Origin: Undaria pinnatifida
Taxonomy: Eukaryota > Sar > Phaeophyceae > Laminariales > Alariaceae
NCBI GenBank assembly: GCA_012845835.1
Contig: JABAKD010000029.1
Span: 3,506,844 to 3,570,843, forward strand
Length of the DNA: 64,000 bases
Direction: 5' to 3'
The translations under genes and the position numbers were made by a program. The notes beneath the pieces are model-generated. The model made no database searches, had not been told where the DNA came from, and worked only from the letters and a program-made list of their open reading frames with translations. Positions 59,501 through 64,000 of the stretch are shown here, in pieces. Each line of letters begins with the position of its first letter. The first letter of the stretch is position 1.

Positions 59501-62500
59501 TGGAGATATCAAGTGGATACCGCACGGGACGGTGCTGGCAGATTGCTAGAACACGCGAACAGACAGAGCTGTTGTTTACAACTGGACAGCGGTCGCTCAA
59601 TGGACCAGATAATTCGTGATTTCTCCCGCCCACCCACTCTTTTTCTTTCGATGGTGAGGGAACGGAGATATTATGAGGATGTAGATACTATTATCGTATA
59701 ACTGAGGGTATATGTACTTATTTCCTTTTTTTTGCTTTAGTGGCATGCGAGGGTTTATATCACGATATATAGTTTCTCGGAGAAGTTGTGTGGAGGAGTC
59801 AACGGTATTGGACCATTCGGTGTCCTAGTCGTCCGAGAATTCGCACAGTAGAACCCAGACAGTGGAGGGAGGGAGATGTGTTTATGAGCAAAGACATGTG
59901 GGTATGAGGCAGAGTTGGATACTGTGGTAGACATGTCAGTCAGCTGCTCTCCCTCCCAAGCCACAGAAAATGATAATATACCACGCAATTCGAACGATAT
60001 ATACAACAAATAGCACGATTTACGCATGCAGCGTTCGGAATCGCTCCTTTATATATGTATACTGTATACACATGTTGCCGGTCTCTGAAGCAGCCGCCTG
60101 TAGCACTGACTGCTGTCGTTGGCTCAGCGTATCTTGAGGTACTACACGGCAACATAATTAAACAACACCCATTTTAACTGAATAAGCAGCGCTCGGGATC
60201 ACTCCCTCAAATGCGCAGGTGCAGTCCAGACTGTGCAAGCTCTATCCGGACTTCGAGATCTCTCATATGCCGGAAGCTGTCCTCGGCGCCAGCACGCCTC
60301 GTATGGTGGCGAACGCTCCGGTATATGGAGATCATTTTTCGTGGCACGTGGATGCGGATCCGGCAGTGCTTCCCCCCTCGCCTTGGCGGGATTACTTCGG
60401 GACATACACCAACAGGTGCGTGAGAAAGGGACGGTGTCGCCTTTACCGCCGTCCGTGGCGTACCGTGGCGTACGGGCTACTCGGGTGGTGTTGTTATTAT
60501 AGTGGTGTTGGTGTTGGTGGTTTGGTTGATATTGGTGTTAGTGTTGGTGTTGGTGTTGGTGTTTGGTGTTGGTGGTGTTGGTGGTGGTGATGGTGTTAGT
60601 GTTGATGTTCGTGTTTGTGGTGTTGGTGTTGGTGGCGTTGCTGGTGATGTTTTTGGTGTTTTGGTGGGCGGAATAGGGGTGGGGGAACCGGTGTTCTCAC
60701 CGTAGCCTTTGTCGCGCACGCCGAATGTGTTTTTCGCACCCCACACGCTAACAAGGTGCAGGAAACGTTTTCGGTTTCGGCGCGTCGAGGGAACCATTTG
60801 AACAACCATAAAGTGTGTCGCGACCGTGCTTGTGGCACAATTGCGACGAGCGGGCTGTGTGCAGCATCAACCATCACCCACGTGTCGAGGTCGTGTGCCC
60901 CATCAACCATTTGTGTCGATCCAACACCGTGTGGTGGCATAGGCCCCCAGGAAGACGTCGTAAAGCGACTGCTTTGGAGGTGTGCTGCTGTGCAGGGGGT
61001 GGTCTATGGTTTTTCCGCCTTGTCTAGTATGTTTCGCACCGGGCGCCAAAGTTTGTCTAGTCGGATAAACCGGGAGGTACCCGGTAATGTTATACCCCCT
61101 GATGAAAAAACTTCCTCGCGAAAGTTTCCGCGCACAGATCTTGAATGCGGCTAACCGCAGGGATTAGCGGCGTTGCTCGTCCCGTGCCGTCTGCCCGAGG
61201 GAGTGTGTTCCGATCATGCGAGCCGCCGGGGGGGACATCCGAACGCCCTGTTCGGCTAGCTTGTATTTCCGCGGGCGGGGAAGTGGTCGCTCCCCTTAAC
61301 CCGTTTGCCATTGCAAACAGTATCGCGGTCTATCACCGATGGTGTTTTTCCATGAACGTGGGAGCGCTTCCATGGCTAACGATATCGGTTGACGGCAGTG
61401 TTTCCCCTTTGCCGGACAGTCAGCCGTCAAGACACGCCCAGCTCTAAAACTAGAATAGTAAGTCTAACGAGGCCTGGACAGGCGTCAACTCTAGACCGGC
61501 AACCAGACATGTTTTTTTGCAGGAAGGTTAACCCATTCCCGCCTTCCTCGACTCACCCTACCGCACCGAAACCGCGGAAAGCCCGGCATGCCGCTGCTTT
61601 CAACCCTGGTGATAGATAGATATCTCCACGCCGAGTGCCCCCCCTGTATAACCCTTTGCCTTTTTTTTTTTGCAGTCTAATGGCAAGTGCTTTGTCGTTT
61701 TGTCGCCTAAATACGGGTTGCACTTCTCACGAGTTTAATCATTCCCGCATAACCCCGTTTCCACACGTGGAAGTGTGGTGAGCTTAGGTTTTGTTTTCTC
61801 CATCCGCCGAAGGATACAAAAAAACAAATCCCACCGTAAACAAAGGTGTTTTTTCGGTCTATAAATCCATTTTTTTTTTTTCTTTTTCGTGCCCTAAACC
61901 CTAGTGCACTCGCAGATGAAGTTGTTAACCATTTTTATCCCCAAACCCGATTCCGCAGAGAACACGGCATGCCGCTGTTCACCACCCTTCTGATATATCT
62001 CGATGCTGAGTGGCGAAGGGAGTGGGACGCCGAGACGCTCTTCCTCGACGCACCGACGGGCACGGGGGTGTTTGTGCGGCCGCGGGGCGGGCGGGCGGTA
62101 ATGATGGACCAGGACGTGACGCACCGCATCTCTACCCCGTCTCAGGTGACGTGAGCGCTTGAGTATCTGCACGCCGCTCGGTCAGCAGTACTTTCTTGTT
62201 TTGGTTTAATAGATTTCTCATCTCGTGAGCCGCGCCCAGCACGCGCCGATGTCAATGCCGCAACCCGATCCAGAATTCTCCTCCATAATGTGCGGTAACA
62301 CTAGTCGCACGCGCGCCCCCTGCTCGTCCCCCCTTACCCCCCCTCCCGCGCGCGCGCGTCCGCACGGAACGCCCTTTACAGACCGCGGCAAGACCACGGT
62401 ATAGTCTTGTGTGGAAGCTGGTGTTCTTCCCTCGGTCGCACAGCCGACATGCTCGGCAGAGCATGGGCACGGAATCGTCGACCACTCCTCCCGCCGCCGC

Positions 62501-64000
62501 CGCCGCCGCCGCCGCCTCCGCCGCCGCTGCAAGCGACGGCGGCAGTGACACCGAAAGCCCATCGATCGCCCTCCCTGGATGGGGAGAATCCGTGCGGTTT
62601 GGATCGACACAGGGGGCCCGCTCGCCACGCCACGAGGAGCACGACGACGACCACGACCCCCCACCACCACCACCACCACCACCGCCCGGCTCTTCGATGA
62701 CGTCTCCCCCACCCGTCGACCGAAAAAACGAGCTAAACGGAGGGGATTCGTCGCGGACTGCGTCTGACGTTGGCAGCAACGGAGAGAATGCTGAAGCTCT
62801 TGCGGGGTGGGTGGAAAGTGACTGTGACGGGGAAGGGGCGTCGGGGTTGCCCCCTGCGGTCGAGGATCCGCCCATGGTGGAGGTAAAGCCGGTGGGGGCC
62901 AAGGGGATGGGACTGTTTGCTGCCAGGTGGGTGGGTGAGTGGGTGGGTGGGTGGGTGGATGGGTGGGTCGTTGGGTGCGTGATTGGGTAGGTGGGTGGGT
63001 GTGTAGGTGCGTCGGTGAGTGGATGGGTAAGGGTAGGTGGGTGGACGGGTAATGGGTAGGTGGGTGGGTGGGAGTGGTTGGGTGGGTGGCTGGGTAGGTG
63101 GGTGGGTGAGTGGGTGGGTGGGTGGGTGGGTGGGTAGGTGGGTGGGTGAGTGGGTGGGTAGGTGGGCGAATGGGTAAGGCGTAGGTGGTTGGATGGGAGG
63201 GGTAGATGGGTGGGTGGGTAAAGAGTAGGCGAGTGGGTGGGCGAGGAGTAGGTGAGTGGATGGGTAGGGTTTTAGGGATTGGTGCGTTTGCCGTCCGCCT
63301 TTCGTAGCGGTTGACATTGGGAGTTTTGCTGGGTCGCGGGCGAAGAATTTGGGTAGGAGGGTTCAGCGGAGGAGCTGTTGTTGTTGTTGCTGCTAACGGG
63401 GTGAGTCGATTCTCGTCTGTGTTCGCTGAGGTGATGCCGATCGAAGCAAAGCCATATCAATGAGCTCTTGTTATTTTCTCGAGCTGCTTTAAAGCGCGGT
63501 GCTCGCCTGATCGATGAAACCCCACGTGCTCTATCCCGACATTGCCGGTATGCGAGGGTATGGTCAGGGATGCGAAGTTCTATAATATTAAGGCGACAAC
63601 CATACATGACAATGAATACTACCCCCCCCCCTCCCCCCCGCGCGCGCGCCCCCCTTCTGCCTGGTCGGTGAAAACCCGACGTGCTCCGTCCCGGCATAGT
63701 AGGGATGAGAGGGTCTGTCATATGACCATGGCCATGCACAAACTGAGCACACCCCCCCCGCGCGCCCCCCCCCGCTTCCTCCCCCCTCACACTTGTTTTT
63801 TCTTGGTTCGCAGCCCCATTCCGGAGGGTGTGGTTGTTGGTTTTTACACCGGGGAAGCCTTATCAACCTCCGATCTCGACGCCAGATATCCCGACTTCGA
63901 GGGGTCGGAATACGTGATGCAGGTCGGTCCTGACCGATACCTGGACGCGCGAGATCCCGAGCAGTCGGGCATCACCAGGCGAGAGAGACGCGTTGGACAG
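53508..64000 (+). CDS. 2OG-Fe(II) dioxygenase fused to a SET domain (3' end beyond window)
   Basis: Modelled exons are 53508-53942, 55244-55566, 56335-56433, 56743-56872, 57516-57565, 57655-57805, 58228-58515, 60219-60415, 61959-62145, 62382-62926 and 63814 to the edge; all phases agree (864 codons so far). Residues 1-24 form a signal sequence ending VAG-FF, followed by an Ala/Ser/Thr-rich region. The oxygenase (2OG-FeII_Oxy_3 type) includes IVVLDGLVDEKLSKDLLDLV, the iron ligands His535 and Asp537 in GDHFSWHVDADP, ETLFLDAP, His613 in DQDVTHRIS, and a likely 2-oxoglutarate Arg (626) in RPRYSLVWKL. The same exon continues through poly-Ala and poly-Pro linkers into a SET start, GAKGMGLFAA, then GVVVGFYTGE, RYPDFEGSEYVM and YLDARDP. 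The catalytic SET motifs lie past the edge. The 50-nt exon is the least certain. Substrate unknown. Confidence 0.8.
53994..54200 (+). repeat. (GGGT)n and (GAT)n microsatellites in intron 1
   Basis: A GGGT run of about 28 bp at 53994-54021 and a GAT run at 54175-54200 lie in the first intron of the oxygenase-SET gene. The rest of this 1.3-kb intron shows no other gene. Confidence 0.8.
56936..57190. mobile_element. MITE-like element, GCTACGATAGAGGT family (copy 4)
   Basis: Left end GCGTGATACGATAGAGGTCG; right end near 57170 GGACACATCTACCAAGTAAT is a weak inverted match. It lies in the intron between the exons ending at 56872 and starting at 57516. Confidence 0.45.
58151..58217 (+). repeat. (CCCT)n/(ACCT)n run forming the polypyrimidine tract of an exon
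   Basis: A CCCT run passes into an ACCT run and ends 10 bp before the acceptor CTCTCAG at 58227, so the microsatellite itself supplies the pyrimidine tract for the exon that begins the oxygenase domain. Confidence 0.75.
60490..60665 (+). repeat. (GGTGTT)n minisatellite in intron
   Basis: About 175 bp of imperfect GGTGTT/GGTGGT repeats lie in the intron that separates the HxD exon from the distal-His exon. Confidence 0.8.
61527..61636 (+). pseudogene. Relic duplicate of the distal-His exon
   Basis: This segment matches about 61924-62013 of the functional exon region: TTAACC at the start, CGGCATGCCGCTG at the exon start, then a diverged ATATCTC and GCCGAG. The acceptor CCGCAG of the functional copy is CCGCGG here and the frame is broken, so it cannot be spliced in. 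The stretch covering the iron-binding His is not duplicated. Confidence 0.6.
62927..63265 (+). repeat. GGTGGGTG minisatellite in the SET-domain intron
   Basis: About 335 bp of imperfect GGGT/GGTGAGT repeats start at the donor itself (AG|GTGGGTGGGTGAGT) of the exon ending at 62926. The transcript strand is G-rich throughout and could form G-quadruplexes. Confidence 0.8.

Noticed and set aside
62218-62902. Gly- and Arg-rich minus-strand frames at 62.2-62.9 kb
   Set aside because: They are antisense to the poly-Ala/poly-Pro linker exon of the oxygenase-SET gene.
62733-63317. Thr/Pro/His-rich minus-strand frame of 194 codons
   Set aside because: It is the translation of the GGTGGGTG minisatellite.

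Overview
The window looks like nuclear DNA of a brown alga, most likely Ectocarpus or a close relative. Genes are built of short exons separated by long, repeat-filled introns with GT/AG borders. At least one locus encodes EsV-1-7 domains, a cysteine-rich family expanded in brown algae. Intergenic DNA is packed with small non-autonomous elements. All gene models below were joined by hand from open frames, splice signals and intron phase; no transcript or database search was available.

Left part (1-12 kb): a truncated tRNA-derived SINE, a decayed coding region, a small secreted/membrane protein ORF (4322-4585, +), an alanine-rich coiled-coil ORF (5244-5750, -) lying between AT-rich repeats, a second SINE, and a cluster of inverted repeats at 10.1-12.0 kb.

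12.3-21.0 kb (+): a Qc-SNARE of the syntaxin-8/SYP5 type in six recognisable exons, ending in a C-terminal membrane anchor. The 5' exon(s) were not found. Its introns hold a SINE, a 303-bp higher-order tandem repeat, inverted copia-like gag fragments and an array of ~120-bp repeats derived from the end of one of its own exons.

21-29 kb: mostly small terminal-inverted-repeat elements, tandem duplications and a miniature LTR element (28364-28784), with one or two isolated exon-like frames.

29.4-45.5 kb (+): EsV-1-7 domain genes. One model (29442-33319) has a start codon and one domain. The second (36579-45489) has four identical-length tandem exons, three EsV-1-7 domains and a Gln-rich linker, but no identified start. 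Intron phases would also allow the two to be one ~16-kb gene.

45.5-53.2 kb: no convincing gene; tandem repeats, MITE-like elements, a solo LTR and tRNA-like repeats.

53.3 kb to window end (+): a large multi-exon gene with an N-terminal signal sequence, a 2-oxoglutarate/Fe(II) dioxygenase domain and, in the same polypeptide, the first half of a SET domain. One uninterrupted exon carries both the last strand of the dioxygenase and the start of the SET domain. This oxygenase-methyltransferase fusion is the most unusual item seen.
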